From assembly GCF_024586915.1 (NCBI RefSeq), contig NZ_JANBVS010000019.1:94654-158653 (forward strand): a DNA stretch of 64,000 bases, in the 5' to 3' direction. Shown here piece by piece: positions 36,160 to 44,656 of this stretch. Source of the DNA: Bradyrhizobium sp. SRS-191. Its GTDB lineage: Bacteria; Pseudomonadota; Alphaproteobacteria; Rhizobiales; Xanthobacteraceae. Within the stretch, counting starts at the first letter, position 1. Each line of letters opens with the position of its first letter. Position numbers and translations under genes: made by a program. Below the pieces are notes generated by a model. It was not told where the DNA came from. It saw only the letters and a list, made by a program, of their open reading frames with translations, and did no database searches.

Positions 36160-36528
36160 ATGGGCGGCAAGACGGACGTGACCTCCTCTGTCGACGCAAC
36201 TGGATCGACGAGCTCCGATCAAATCGCGACCACCACCAAGCGGCCGCGCAAGAACCGTGGCGTTCCCCCACCGGCTCGCTTCGATATCGACGCCTTGCCG
36301 GGCAGCTCGAACCTCACGGCTCTGGAGACCGCGGCGGCGATCCGGCGCACGCCAGGCGCACTGGAGCAGTGGCGGCGCAATCCGGATCATCCGCTCAAAT
36401 GGCGTTACGTCGACGGCCGCCCGCTTTATCGAGTCGATGCGGTGCGCGAGTATCTATCCGGGCGCACGGAGGCTAAACACCCCCAGCCGCAAAATGCTCG
36501 CGAAGACGGCCAAGCAGCTCAGCCTTGA
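36160..36528 (+). CDS. Excisionase-like small DNA-binding protein
   Basis: The 122-residue protein has a basic, disordered-looking N-terminus ('TTTKRPRKNRG') and a C-terminal winged-helix-like segment, 'LTALETAAAIRRTPGALEQW', followed by 'KWRYVDGRPLYRVDAVREYL'. That is the layout of AlpA/MerR-type excisionases (helix-turn-helix, wing, 'Y.v..v..yl' end). It converges on the P4-type integrase and its last 56 bases overlap the integrase end, so it is a likely directionality factor for excision. An in-frame ATG at 36100 is an alternative start; the conserved part is unaffected. Confidence 0.65.
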   Translation: MGGKTDVTSSVDATGSTSSDQIATTTKRPRKNRGVPPPARFDIDALPGSSNLTALETAAAIRRTPGALEQWRRNPDHPLKWRYVDGRPLYRVDAVREYLSGRTEAKHPQPQNAREDGQAAQP

Positions 36529-37804
36529 TGGGATCGAGCGGATTCGTCCTCTGAAGACGCACGACCTTGCCGGCACGCTCTGCTCCGACCAATTCCGCGA
36601 TGTAGTCGTGTGCCGCCTCGAACGCCATCTTACGGATGATCCACTGCTCATCGTGATTGTACACTTGGTCGATGCCGCCAGGTTTCTGCCCGACGCAGAG
36701 CCGCTGGATCTCGTTGTCGTAGCCGCAGCGTGACATGATGGTGCGCAGGCTGCGCCTCAGGTCATGCATGGTGAACTTATCTACTTCCGCTTCCTTGACG
36801 AGGCGCTTCACCATCTTGGTAAAGCCCGACATCTGCCCGCCGGTCTTAGGCGAGGGAAACACATAATCCGAGGTCGCCCGCTGGAAATGCTTGGCGGCCG
36901 TCAGTACTTCGTCGACCAGATGAGTGCGCGGCACGTCGTGGTGCAAGCCCATCTTTGTCCAGGCGCCATCGAAGGTTATGCGGTCCTGCATGACGTGCCT
37001 CCTCCACTCGATCATCGTTGGCTCGCTGCGACGCGCGCCTCCGAGCAGGCACATGCGCGTCAGAAGCCCGAATGTCCCGAGCTTGCCGCATGCCCACCAG
37101 ACCTTGACGATCTCGGCGTCGGTCAGTGCCCGCCCTTTCATGCGCCGCCCGACCCGCTGCGCCCGGGTTTCCTTCGGCGCGCGATAGCCGGCCAGCACAT
37201 TGTGCTCGACGTAACCTTCGCCGACACACCATTCTAGGAACGTGTGCACGTGCTTGCGGAAGTCCTTGGCGGCTCCGCGCTTGCCGGTCCTGGCGATCTT
37301 GTCGACAGCCGCCATGATCTCTCGGCGGGTAAGATCCGCGGCGCTGCTGTCGAAATGCCCCTTGAGCCCCCGTCTCAACGCAGACATTGCCGGTCGCCAA
37401 TTGACGACCTGCCGCCCGGTCAACGACGTCTCATAGGGTCCCTCTTCAGCGATCAGGTTTGCCAGGGTGGTCCGCTGCTTCTCTTCAGCCTGCAGCCGCC
37501 TCGCCTCACGCCTGTCGTCATTCGGATCAACGCCTCTGATGACCTCGCCCGCCGCGATTGTCGCCGCCTTGCGCGCAGCCTTCTCATTGAACTTGGGCCA
37601 AGGACCAAGGGTCTTGCGCTGTGTCCCCCTCACGCCCGGCTTGGTGAAAAGATACACCCAGGTTCGGGCGCCGGTGGCGCGCATGCGGAGGGCCAGACCA
37701 GGCAGCTTGTCGTCGTGGAGGTAATGCTGCGCCTTCCCAGGGGGCAACGAGGCGGCGCGAATGAGAGCGTCCGTGAGTGTCAGCTGGCTTGCTGCTTTTG
37801 CCAT
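36473..37804 (-). CDS. P4-type tyrosine recombinase (integrase) with DUF4102 arm-binding domain
   Basis: The 443-residue integrase has an N-terminal DUF4102-like arm-type DNA-binding domain ('LPGLALRMRATGARTWVYLF' and 'RKTLGPWPKFNEKAARK', about residues 34-85), a core-binding domain, and a C-terminal catalytic domain. The last shows the Arg I region 'LGGARRSEP', the box 'MHDLRRSLRT' (H-x-x-R) and the tyrosine segment 'IDQVYNHDEQ'. The family recombines elements into the 3' ends of tRNA genes, and a tRNA 3' end lies 276 bases upstream of its start, at 38080-38107. It appears intact. It overlaps the convergent excisionase-like gene by 56 bases. It probably inserted the defence-bearing element to its left. 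Confidence 0.9.
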   Translation of the reverse strand: MAKAASQLTLTDALIRAASLPPGKAQHYLHDDKLPGLALRMRATGARTWVYLFTKPGVRGTQRKTLGPWPKFNEKAARKAATIAAGEVIRGVDPNDDRREARRLQAEEKQRTTLANLIAEEGPYETSLTGRQVVNWRPAMSALRRGLKGHFDSSAADLTRREIMAAVDKIARTGKRGAAKDFRKHVHTFLEWCVGEGYVEHNVLAGYRAPKETRAQRVGRRMKGRALTDAEIVKVWWACGKLGTFGLLTRMCLLGGARRSEPTMIEWRRHVMQDRITFDGAWTKMGLHHDVPRTHLVDEVLTAAKHFQRATSDYVFPSPKTGGQMSGFTKMVKRLVKEAEVDKFTMHDLRRSLRTIMSRCGYDNEIQRLCVGQKPGGIDQVYNHDEQWIIRKMAFEAAHDYIAELVGAERAGKVVRLQRTNPLDPIKAELLGRLREHFAAGGV

Positions 37805-37895
37805 GAATCCCTGTCCTTCCGACGTCTCGTCGTGTGCCCCGCGAGACCGCCAAACAGCCCCAGAACAAACCGGGTCTGAAACTCTCCCTCTCTTG

Positions 37896-37940
37896 TGTGC
37901 CCCCGGGGAAAATCCTCAGGGGGCACAACAGGGGCACACA
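37896..37940. repeat. GGGGCACA repeats upstream of the integrase
   Basis: TGTGCCCCC (37896-37904) and GGGGGCACA (37919-37927) form a perfect 9-bp inverted repeat, followed by another GGGGCACA at 37931-37938. Repeats of this kind between an integrase gene and its attachment site are typical of arm-type or excisionase binding sites; they could also be an autoregulatory operator for the integrase. Confidence 0.55.
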
Positions 37941-38079
37941 AAATGCAGTAAGGCGCGCTATGGCCTACTGTGGTCAAAACCGCCACAAGCCATTGCCATT
38001 ACGTGCATTTTCTAGATTTTGACTGTGGCGGGATTGGGTTGGCCGCGGTCTAGAGATTGTGGTTCACACGGGAGAGGTC

Positions 38080-38107
38080 CAAGGTTCGATCCCTTGTGCG
38101 CCCACCA
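38080..38107 (+). other. tRNA 3' end (T-arm and acceptor strand with CCA): probable attachment site
   Basis: CAAGG-TTCGATC-CCTTG forms a perfect 5-bp T-stem with a 7-base loop, followed by TGCGCCC, a discriminator A and CCA. The matching 5' acceptor strand (GGGCGCA) is not present at the expected distance, so this is not a whole tRNA gene. Upstream bases (about 38048-38079) look like a decayed anticodon/variable region. A partial tRNA 3' end beside a P4-type integrase is the signature of an att site; the intact tRNA should lie at the other end of the element, outside this window. Confidence 0.65.
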
Positions 38108-38667
38108 TCGAAGCCAGTCGGCGCTCAATTCTCAGCCCCCTCGATCTCTGCGGCCGGCTTCGAGGAGAGTGCAACGAATGGACGCTAAATCCGCCCATTC
38201 TTCCTCTCCGCATTTTCTGGAGAAAAAGAACATAAAGAGAACAAAGAGTCGAGCTAAAGAGGGCATGCCGCTTGGTCCGGAAGGGCGGCCGGCTGCTCCC
38301 GCTGGGTCGCACCTTTGATCCACTGACCCCGATGCGTAGACCGCGAGAACGAGCTACCGGGCGAGTTCCTTTCAGCGGACCCGCTGGGAAAGTGATTGAA
38401 ATCACTGATTTTACGAAGAAATTTGCCGTACACACATCCATCAGAGCACAATGACCGGCCACCATCACAACGTAGTAACCATCTCACCACATCGAGGAAC
38501 CATCGCTCGCGCTATTGGTTTTACGTATTGACGATGTATATACGATATGAGCTTATACACACGTTGTGAATACAGGAAACCGTACACGTACTCCGAACAT
38601 CAAGAAGCCCAACCACAACCAAAGATCCAAGAAAAAGCAACCCGCCACGCACCAGAGGACGAAGCCA
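38108..38667. other. Spacer between the attachment site and the toxin-antitoxin locus
   Basis: No gene is supported in these 560 bases. Short open frames on both strands lack domains. The sequence becomes AT-rich from about 38500 (TATATACGATATGAGC), where the promoter of the DUF1778/GNAT operon probably lies. Confidence 0.5.
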
Positions 38668-38982
38668 ATGTCAGCCGCCGGAGCAGCCCGCCAACGCTCG
38701 GCAGACACGGAGACCACAACCCGATCCATCACCATAAACCTGCGAGTGCCTCAGAATACCCGCCAGTTGATTGACACGGCAGCCGCCGCAATCGGTAAGT
38801 CCCGTACTGAGTTCATGTTGGAGAGCGCAAGGCAACATGCGATCGACGTACTTTTGGATCAGCGCTTGTTTGTGCTGAATCCTGAACAGCACGACGCCTT
38901 CATGGAAGCCTTGAACAACCCACCAAAGCCGAACGCCGCACTTAAAAAACTCTTATCGAGTAAGGCTCCATGGGAGAAGTAA
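38668..38982 (+). CDS. DUF1778 antitoxin (TacA-like)
   Basis: The 104-residue protein has a ribbon-helix-helix domain ('TITINLRVPQNTRQLIDTAA', then 'IGKSRTEFMLESARQHAI', about residues 18-60) of the DUF1778 type, and a C-terminal tail 'NPEQHDAFMEALNNPPKPNAALKKLL' characteristic of antitoxins that wrap around GNAT toxins. It binds the operator as a dimer and neutralises the toxin encoded by the overlapping gene. The ATG at 38668 was chosen since the conserved region starts after it and a GAGG lies about ten bases upstream; an in-frame extension to 38566 is unlikely. Its end overlaps the toxin gene by 13 bases. Confidence 0.9.
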   Translation: MSAAGAARQRSADTETTTRSITINLRVPQNTRQLIDTAAAAIGKSRTEFMLESARQHAIDVLLDQRLFVLNPEQHDAFMEALNNPPKPNAALKKLLSSKAPWEK

Positions 38983-39497
38983 CAGATATATCTGACGCGC
39001 TCGGGGGAAGAATCTCTCCCCCGAGTGCGATATCGTCGGTTCATGACCTCAGCCAATTCCGCTGTGGGAATGAAGCACTAGACGACTGGCTGAAGTTTCG
39101 AGCGCTGAAAAGCGAGGGCAAATCTGCCAGAACCTACGTCGTCGCCCAGGGACGCCAGGTGATTTCCTATTATGCGATGTCGACCGGCGCCGCGGTCCGC
39201 AAGGACGTTCCACCTAGGCTCGGCCGCAATATGCCAGAGTCCGTGCCATTGATTCTCTTGGGCCGGCTCGCCGTCGACGCCAATCACCAAGGAACCGGCC
39301 TAGGCGGCAACATGTTACGAGACGCACTACAAAGAAGCGCGCAGCTCTCTCAAATTGCTGGCGCTCGCGGTGTATTAGTGCATGCCATCGACCGCAACGC
39401 TATGGCATTTTATGTTAAGTATGGCTTTTTGGAATTTCCAGGCGGCTCGAAAACGATGTTTCTGCCGATGGAGACCATAATAAAGGGTCTAGGCTAA
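38970..39497 (+). CDS. GNAT-family toxin (TacT-like)
   Basis: The 175-residue acetyltransferase pairs with the DUF1778 antitoxin. TacT toxins acetylate the amino group of aminoacyl-tRNAs and block translation. The 'FRCGNEALDDWLKFRAL' start, the acetyl-CoA loop 'ANHQGTGLGGNML' (near residue 110) and the C-terminal 'DRNAMAFYVKYGFLEFPG' are typical for this toxin group, including the conserved tyrosine of 'FYVKYGF'. The length is normal. The gene overlaps the antitoxin gene, as expected for this type II module. Confidence 0.9.
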   Translation: MGEVTDISDALGGRISPPSAISSVHDLSQFRCGNEALDDWLKFRALKSEGKSARTYVVAQGRQVISYYAMSTGAAVRKDVPPRLGRNMPESVPLILLGRLAVDANHQGTGLGGNMLRDALQRSAQLSQIAGARGVLVHAIDRNAMAFYVKYGFLEFPGGSKTMFLPMETIIKGLG

Positions 39498-39509
39498 CGT
39501 CCACGACCC

Positions 39510-39934
39510 GTGATGACCAAACCCCCGCAAGGCGATGACATCGTCATCTTGTCCCGAAAGGAATACGATCAACCGGTCGCCGCAGCTAATGAAGACACCG
39601 CCAACGCCGAAACCCTGCGCCACTCGATCGCTCGCGTGGAGAGCGGCGAGGAAGAAACCTTTAGCAGCGACGAATTTGATGCATTCCTTGCAGCGAAAAG
39701 GCCGCTCGCATTCCCCCGTCAGAAGCGCGGCTTGAGCCAAGATAAACTTGCCAAGCGCGCTGGTACTACGCAAGGCTACCTGCCCGAGATCGAGGTAGGC
39801 GCAAAAGCGGCGACGTTCCAACGTTGCGCAAGCTTGCGGACGCGCTGAAAGTGACACTAGATATTTTGGTGCAGGCCGGGCCGAGCGGGGACGACGCACC
39901 CCAACCGCGCGCGAAGAAACGCAAGGCGTCATGA
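39510..39934 (+). pseudogene. Frameshifted HTH antitoxin gene (HigA/MqsA-like)
   Basis: The first 112 codons encode an N-terminal segment ('GDDIVILSRKEYDQ') and an XRE helix-turn-helix ('GLSQDKLAKRAGTTQGYLPEIE'). One base is missing near 39817; restoring it continues the domain as 'LRKLADALKVTLDILV' with a basic tail 'PRAKKRKAS' and a stop at 39932-39934. It resembles HTH antitoxins that normally follow a toxin gene. No matching RelE-type toxin is seen. The frameshift would remove the last helices of the domain, so it is probably inactive, though a sequencing error cannot be ruled out from the sequence alone. Confidence 0.7.
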
Positions 39935-39979
39935 ACCAACGGAATGGGCGCCCCGGGGCGAGAAAGCTGGCCTAGCGAG

Positions 39980-40699
39980 ATGCTAGTCAACCGACCTAGC
40001 TCAGTTTGGAATACGGCCAAACGGATCTCCGTAAAGCATCGCCGTAAGAGAGCGGCATCAGAGGCAAGAGGTGGAAAACCTCCACTTCTCCTAAGCATCA
40101 CAACTCTTGCGGTAGCCATTTCGAGCGCATTCGTGTCGCTCCTTCAATACAATGCTGCCAAAAGAGCATACAGCGCACAAAGCCGCGCTTTCATTCTGTC
40201 GAATAGCCTTCAACTGATTACCTACGGCGGTAAGGGACCCAACGATGAAGAGACTCCTAGGTGGCTGATCAATCCAATCATTGAGAACGTAGGGAATACC
40301 CCGACGAGCCAACTTAAATTCTCGATTGATATGCTCATCGGGGGTTATGCGACTAGCGAAACGTTCGAACAAAGAAATCCGTATAAACTAAGCTTTACGC
40401 AGGGTGTAATCGGACCGCGATCACAGATGGCCTCAGGATGGCTTATCATGGGACCGCTGAACTTGACACCATTGAGCGGCAGGAAAGCCCCGATCGGCGC
40501 GATGGGAGTCATCAAATACACGGACGTTTTTGGTGATCGACACCTAACTGAGTACTGCTATTCAGCCAACATTCCTCCGCTCGACGTAAAGGAGTTTCCG
40601 AGAGGTCAACCGATTCGAATCTATGGCTCTTACTGTGAAAGGCACAACTGCGCTGACGCTGAATGTGGTCCCGATTGGGAAAAGCGCGCGAGCGAATAG
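39980..40699 (+). CDS. Membrane-anchored hypothetical protein
   Basis: This 239-residue protein has a basic N-terminus ('KHRRKRAASEARGGK'), one strong transmembrane segment ('LLLSITTLAVAISSAFVSLL', about residues 36-55) and a 180-residue domain that is probably beta-rich, with 'WLINPIIENVGNTPTSQLKF' resembling the immunoglobulin-like folds of cell-surface hypotheticals. A short helix 'QYNAAKRAYSAQSRAF' follows the membrane segment. I recognise no function. Proteins of this shape occur singly in accessory regions. The start is uncertain; an upstream in-frame ATG at 39944 adds 12 residues. Confidence 0.6.
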   Translation: MLVNRPSSVWNTAKRISVKHRRKRAASEARGGKPPLLLSITTLAVAISSAFVSLLQYNAAKRAYSAQSRAFILSNSLQLITYGGKGPNDEETPRWLINPIIENVGNTPTSQLKFSIDMLIGGYATSETFEQRNPYKLSFTQGVIGPRSQMASGWLIMGPLNLTPLSGRKAPIGAMGVIKYTDVFGDRHLTEYCYSANIPPLDVKEFPRGQPIRIYGSYCERHNCADAECGPDWEKRASE

Positions 40700-40756
40700 T
40701 GAGAAGGATTGGCATCATTTGGCGCAGTCAATTTCTATTGGACGAATCATGAGGGC

Positions 40757-40993
40757 ATGACAGATAAAACAACGGTGCGGCTCATTCTCATCATTAATGG
40801 TCCGCTGCTCGAATTGCTGAAGGACTGCCAGAATCCCATGCTCTGGCTGATGCCTTTGTTGAGCTGTCTTCCGCCGCTGTTTACGATCGGCATCGCCCGT
40901 TTCGGGCGCTGGCTCTCGTCCAGCGACGAGAATTGGGCCATCGGCGCGATCAAGCATGCCCTCATCAAGCCGAGCCGCACGGGTGTTGCCTGA
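40757..40993 (+). CDS. Possible small membrane protein
   Basis: A 78-residue frame with two hydrophobic stretches ('TVRLILIINGPLLELL' and 'MLWLMPLLSCLPPLFTIGIARFG'). A GAGGG lies just before the ATG at 40757. I recognise no family, and it could be a remnant of a larger gene. It sits at the edge of the accessory region; codon use is ordinary. Confidence is low. Confidence 0.35.
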   Translation: MTDKTTVRLILIINGPLLELLKDCQNPMLWLMPLLSCLPPLFTIGIARFGRWLSSSDENWAIGAIKHALIKPSRTGVA

Positions 40994-41065
40994 TCGAATT
41001 GCTGATCAGGAGATCGAGCCGCCGCCGACCGGAAGCGAAGCGCCCTGAGCCCGGCAGAGAAGCAG

Positions 41066-41971
41066 CTACACGGTCACTCGATCGAAGTCCGACGCGATGC
41101 GCGTGGCCGGAAATACCGCCCTCGCCTCGTCCAGGATCTCCTCGTCTGTGTACCGGCCCGAGATGTGGTTCAGCACGAGTTGACCGACGTTGCCGGATGC
41201 CGCAAGCGCAGCGGCCTCTGAAGCCGTCAGGTGACCGTAGTCGCGCGCGGTCGCGGCATCGCGCTGGAGAAAGGTCGCCTCGATCACCAGCAGATCTGCG
41301 TCGCGGACATGCTCCTGCAGACCATCGGTGGTCTCGGTGTCGCCGACGATGACGAGCTTCCTGCCGCCGCGCGGGGGGCCGAGGACATCCTCCGGATTGA
41401 TGCTGCGACCATCGTCGAGCGTGATCGTCTGCCCCTCCGCCAGCGTCTTCCGCAGCGGACCATCCGGCACGGCGAGATCTGCGAGGCGCTCCGGCAGGAG
41501 GTGACGGCGCGCTCGGCTGACGAATGCGAAGCCGAGGCTGTCGGTGTCGCGATGCCGGACCGGGAAGCAGTTGATCTCGAACGTCCCGGTGTCGAGGACC
41601 TGCCCGGCCGTGAGCGGAACGAGTTGCAGCGGGATCGGCGCGCGGCCCTCGCCCCACAACCCTGCGAGCATGCGGATGACGATATCGAGCGTGCCCGGGC
41701 CGCCGTGGACGTGCATAATGTCCGCGCTGCTGCGCAGCCGCAGGGTCGAGAACAATCCGGGAACACCGAGGATGTGGTCGAGATGCCCGTGGGTCAGCAG
41801 GATGCGGTCGAGCCGCCGAAAGCCCGCCCCGCTCGCCAGCAGCTGCCGCTGAATGCCCTCGCCACAATCGATCAGGATCCGCTGTCCGCCGGCCTGGACC
41901 AGAAGGCCCGGATGATTGCGGTCCTGCGACGGAACGCTCGCCGAGGTTCCGAGGAAGGTCAGCTCGAACAT
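41066..41971 (-). CDS. rnz: Ribonuclease Z / metallo-beta-lactamase fold tRNA 3' processing enzyme
   Basis: This 301-residue protein is a RNase Z of the short ElaC type: 'MFELTFLGTSASVPSQDRNH' opening, the zinc motif 'THGHLDHILG' (about residues 64-73), 'GDTETT' in the middle and 'NHISGRYTDEEI' near the end carrying further ligands. RNase Z trims the 3' trailers of tRNA precursors and acts in the cytoplasm. The ATG at 41971 begins the conserved domain; an upstream in-frame extension is not supported. The gene is divergent from DNA polymerase IV. Confidence 0.9.
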   Translation of the reverse strand: MFELTFLGTSASVPSQDRNHPGLLVQAGGQRILIDCGEGIQRQLLASGAGFRRLDRILLTHGHLDHILGVPGLFSTLRLRSSADIMHVHGGPGTLDIVIRMLAGLWGEGRAPIPLQLVPLTAGQVLDTGTFEINCFPVRHRDTDSLGFAFVSRARRHLLPERLADLAVPDGPLRKTLAEGQTITLDDGRSINPEDVLGPPRGGRKLVIVGDTETTDGLQEHVRDADLLVIEATFLQRDAATARDYGHLTASEAAALAASGNVGQLVLNHISGRYTDEEILDEARAVFPATRIASDFDRVTV

Positions 41972-42143
41972 GGGCGTCCTGTCATTCCGGCCGGCTGCAG
42001 GCGCATCAGCGGTTCTGTCCACGGCACCTGCGCCGGCTGTCTCATCGGGATCAATTCGAAGCTCCACTTCTCCGCTTGGCAACTCAAGCGCGCCGGCGGC
42101 CTGACGCCACCAGCCTGCCCCAAACTGCTCCCTGGGGGTATGG

Positions 42144-42164
42144 GTCCCGGCTCGAGGCCGGGAC
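42144..42164. repeat. GTCCCGGC/GCCGGGAC palindrome in the rnz-dinB gap
   Basis: GTCCCGGC (42144-42151) and GCCGGGAC (42157-42164) form an 8-bp stem around a 5-base loop, a REP-like unit. The whole 347-base gap 41972-42318 holds no gene. I looked for an alphaproteobacterial LexA box before dinB and found GTTC repeats, but not with the usual seven-base spacing. Confidence 0.5.
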
Positions 42165-42318
42165 GACGGCGGAGATTGGAGCGGCGATAGCGGCACAGCC
42201 GGACAAACGACCGGGTCAAATGGACGTTCGTTCCAGGCGACGCTCGTTCGACAGGCCGGTTGAGCGCCGGCCGCTCCTGCTGACAGACTTCGGCGCGGGG
42301 CTCTGATACATCTCGGCC

Positions 42319-43425
42319 ATGCCAAGCTCCGGTCCGGATCCGGATGCCGCGCCGACGGTCATCCGCAAGATCATCCACATCGACATGGATGCATTCTATG
42401 CGTCGGTCGAGCAGCGGGACAATGCCGAGCTGCGCGGCAGGCCCGTGGCCGTCGGCGGCTCGCGCGAGCGCGGCGTGGTGGCGGCCGCGAGCTATGAGGC
42501 GCGCAAATTCGGCGTGCGCTCGGCGATGCCGTCGGTGACCGCCAAGCGCTTGTGCCCGGACCTGATCTTCGTCAAGCCGCGCTTCGAGGTCTACAAGGCG
42601 ATCAGCCAGCAGATCCGCGCGATTTTCGCCGAGCACACGCCGATCATCGAGCCGCTGTCGCTCGACGAGGCCTATCTCGACGTAACCGACAATCTGCAGG
42701 GCATTCCGCTGGCGCGCGACATCGCGTTGCAGATCCGCGCCAGGATCAAGGAAGAGACCGACCTCAATGCCTCCGCCGGCATCTCCTACAACAAGTTTCT
42801 GGCGAAGCTCGCTTCCGACCATCGCAAGCCGAACGGACAATACGTGATCTCCCCCGAGATGGGCGCGGCGTTCGTGGAGGAGCTGCCGGTCGGCAAGTTT
42901 CACGGCATCGGTCCGGCAACAGCTGCCAGGTTCAACGCGCTGGGAATCCATACCGGCCTGGACATCCGCAACCAGAGCCTACCCTTTCTGCAGCAGCACT
43001 TCGGCAAAGCAGGCAACTACTACTACTGGATCTCGCGCGGGATCGATCATCGCCCGGTCAGGGCCAATCGCATCCGCAAATCCATCGGTGCGGAAAACAC
43101 CTTTGCGGCCGACCTGACGGAGTTCGAGCCGATGGCGGCCGAGTTGCAGCCGCTGATCGACAAGGTCTGGCGCCACTGCGAGGCGACCGGCAACAGGGGC
43201 CGGACGATCACGCTGAAGGTCAAGTTCGCCGATTTCGACATCATCACCCGCAGCAGGTCGGTTGCCGCGGCGGTCGCCAGCCGCGACGAACTGGAGCGCC
43301 TGTCCCTGGCGCTGCTCCAGGCCGAGATGCCGCTGCCCAAGCCGGTGCGGCTGCTCGGCGTGTCGCTGTCGTCGCTGCAGGAGCCTGATGCCGGTGTTGC
43401 GACGCAGCTCGCGATGCCGATCTGA
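42319..43425 (+). CDS. dinB: DNA polymerase IV (Y-family, translesion)
   Basis: The 368-residue protein has the Y-family catalytic core: 'IIHIDMDAFYASVEQRD' (residues about 18-34) with the metal-binding Asp, and 'SLDEAYLDVTDN' (near 115) with the Asp-Glu pair. Thumb ('GKFHGIGPATAARFNALGI') and little-finger domains follow. It copies past lesions with low fidelity. I do not see a classic C-terminal beta-clamp motif; 'TQLAMPI' at the very end may serve. Length is typical. The start ATG lacks a clear ribosome-binding site. Confidence 0.93.
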   Translation: MPSSGPDPDAAPTVIRKIIHIDMDAFYASVEQRDNAELRGRPVAVGGSRERGVVAAASYEARKFGVRSAMPSVTAKRLCPDLIFVKPRFEVYKAISQQIRAIFAEHTPIIEPLSLDEAYLDVTDNLQGIPLARDIALQIRARIKEETDLNASAGISYNKFLAKLASDHRKPNGQYVISPEMGAAFVEELPVGKFHGIGPATAARFNALGIHTGLDIRNQSLPFLQQHFGKAGNYYYWISRGIDHRPVRANRIRKSIGAENTFAADLTEFEPMAAELQPLIDKVWRHCEATGNRGRTITLKVKFADFDIITRSRSVAAAVASRDELERLSLALLQAEMPLPKPVRLLGVSLSSLQEPDAGVATQLAMPI

Positions 43426-43698
43426 GCGATGGACTGCAAAAAGACCCTCGCAGCGCCAAGCTCGATCCTGATGTCTCAGCTGAAGGGCGGCACCCGGCCA
43501 TTTTGACCTCGCTCGTCCGCGCATGACCTCCCTGCGTCCAGCACATTCGTCACAGAATGCCCCCGCCACGCCCGCAGCGGCGGCTCAAGGCGACTTTTGC
43601 GGGGCGGAACTCTCACGTTTTCCTGATTCCTGCGTCAGAACGCCGCGGCGCAAATTCGCCTAAGGTCCTGGCGTTTCCAACCCACGGAGGTTTTCCGC

Positions 43699-43896
43699 AT
43701 GCGTAAACTGATCATCGCCACCGCCGCCCTCGCGTTCGTCTCGTCGGCTGCTCTTGCCCAGTCGACCGAGAAGCCGATGACGACCGGCCAGGCGGCCAAG
43801 AGCGGCGACGCCATGGGCGGAGGCGACGACATGAAGATGAGCAAGACGAAGAAGAAGTCGTCGAAGAAGTCGTCCGGCGACGCGATGTCGAAGTAA
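43699..43896 (+). CDS. Small exported lysine-rich protein
   Basis: This 65-residue protein begins with a clear signal peptide ('MRKLIIATAALAFVSSAALA', cleavage before QS), followed by a Met/Gly/Asp segment and a lysine-serine tail ('KTKKKSSKKSS'). Short secreted proteins of this kind occur in Bradyrhizobium and relatives, with no known function; some are named after MxKDx-like repeats. A GGAGG precedes the ATG. A terminator-like hairpin follows at 43952. Confidence 0.75.
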   Translation: MRKLIIATAALAFVSSAALAQSTEKPMTTGQAAKSGDAMGGGDDMKMSKTKKKSSKKSSGDAMSK

Positions 43897-43951
43897 GGCA
43901 CCGCACACGAGGCACGGCCTGTTCGCAGGCGCGCCGCTTCGTCGCGAGATC

Positions 43952-43975
43952 GGGCCGCTCCTTCGGGGGCGGCCC
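43952..43975 (+). terminator. UUCG-tetraloop hairpin terminator
   Basis: GGGCCGCTCC (43952-43961) pairs with GGGGCGGCCC (43966-43975) around TTCG, a very stable 10-bp stem with one G-T pair, followed by TTGTT. It lies after the small exported protein gene and before the convergent gene ending at 44004. Confidence 0.7.
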
Positions 43976-44003
43976 TTGTTCATTTGGACCGGGCCAAACC
44001 ATC

Positions 44004-44519
44004 TCAGCCCGGGGCCAGGCCCATCTGCTGCAATCGCCCGGCGAACCAGGCCGACAGCACAGGATCGATCCGCGCCCCGACATAAACCTCCGGCGTGATC
44101 ACGCTGCGCCGGTCGAGAATCACCAGCACGCCGATCCAATAGGCAAACCACAGATGCGGGTCGGTCAGCGCCATCAGCTTGTGGCGGTCATGCGCCAGCG
44201 GCTGGTGGTTGCTGGCCTTGCGGACCTCGATCGCCAGCAGATTGTCGGGCACCGCGCGCTTGTGGACGACGATGTCGGGATAGATCGATTTCGCGAGATC
44301 GTCGTCGGTCGAGACGATCGAGCCGCGCGGCAGCAGCATCGTGCGGTCGTCGAGCCGGTTGTAGTCGCAATCGACGTCCCAGCCGAGGAAGTTGCGCTCC
44401 AGGTGCACGGACAGCCGGTGCGTCAAGGCGCGCTCACCGAGATCACGGTCAAGGATGTAGCGTTCGCGCGCGTAAAACTCCTGCAGCGCGGAGATCAGCC
44501 GGTTCAATTCGCTGTGCAT
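44004..44519 (-). CDS. Hypothetical protein with PD-(D/E)xK-like pattern
   Basis: The 171-residue protein starts with a helical segment 'LNRLISALQEFYARERYILDRD' and contains 'SIYPDIVVHKRAVPDNLLAIEVRKAS' split over residues about 86-112, a D...ExR pattern similar to the PD-(D/E)xK nuclease core (with Arg in place of Lys). Its middle 'LERNFLGWDVDCDYNRL' also fits this fold. I do not know its function. The ATG at 44519 was preferred over a TTG three codons earlier. It is divergent from no close neighbour and ends near the terminator at 43952. Confidence 0.6.
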   Translation of the reverse strand: MHSELNRLISALQEFYARERYILDRDLGERALTHRLSVHLERNFLGWDVDCDYNRLDDRTMLLPRGSIVSTDDDLAKSIYPDIVVHKRAVPDNLLAIEVRKASNHQPLAHDRHKLMALTDPHLWFAYWIGVLVILDRRSVITPEVYVGARIDPVLSAWFAGRLQQMGLAPG

Positions 44520-44656
44520 GCCGCCCAAACAAAACAGACGATGGAGACGTCACCATCAACACGCGATCGCGCTGAGTCGCCAACCAGAAATGCGGGCGAT
44601 GACGCTGCCACCGGCCGGCGGCCGATTTGCGGCCGCCGGGTTGCGGGCGGAACGGC

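Noticed and set aside
38108..38500. Several short open frames after the attachment site
   Set aside because: No domains, no ribosome-binding sites and frames overlapping on both strands.
42220..42260. Possible LexA box upstream of dinB (GTTC repeats)
   Set aside because: The spacing between GTTC units is not the seven bases expected for an alphaproteobacterial SOS box.
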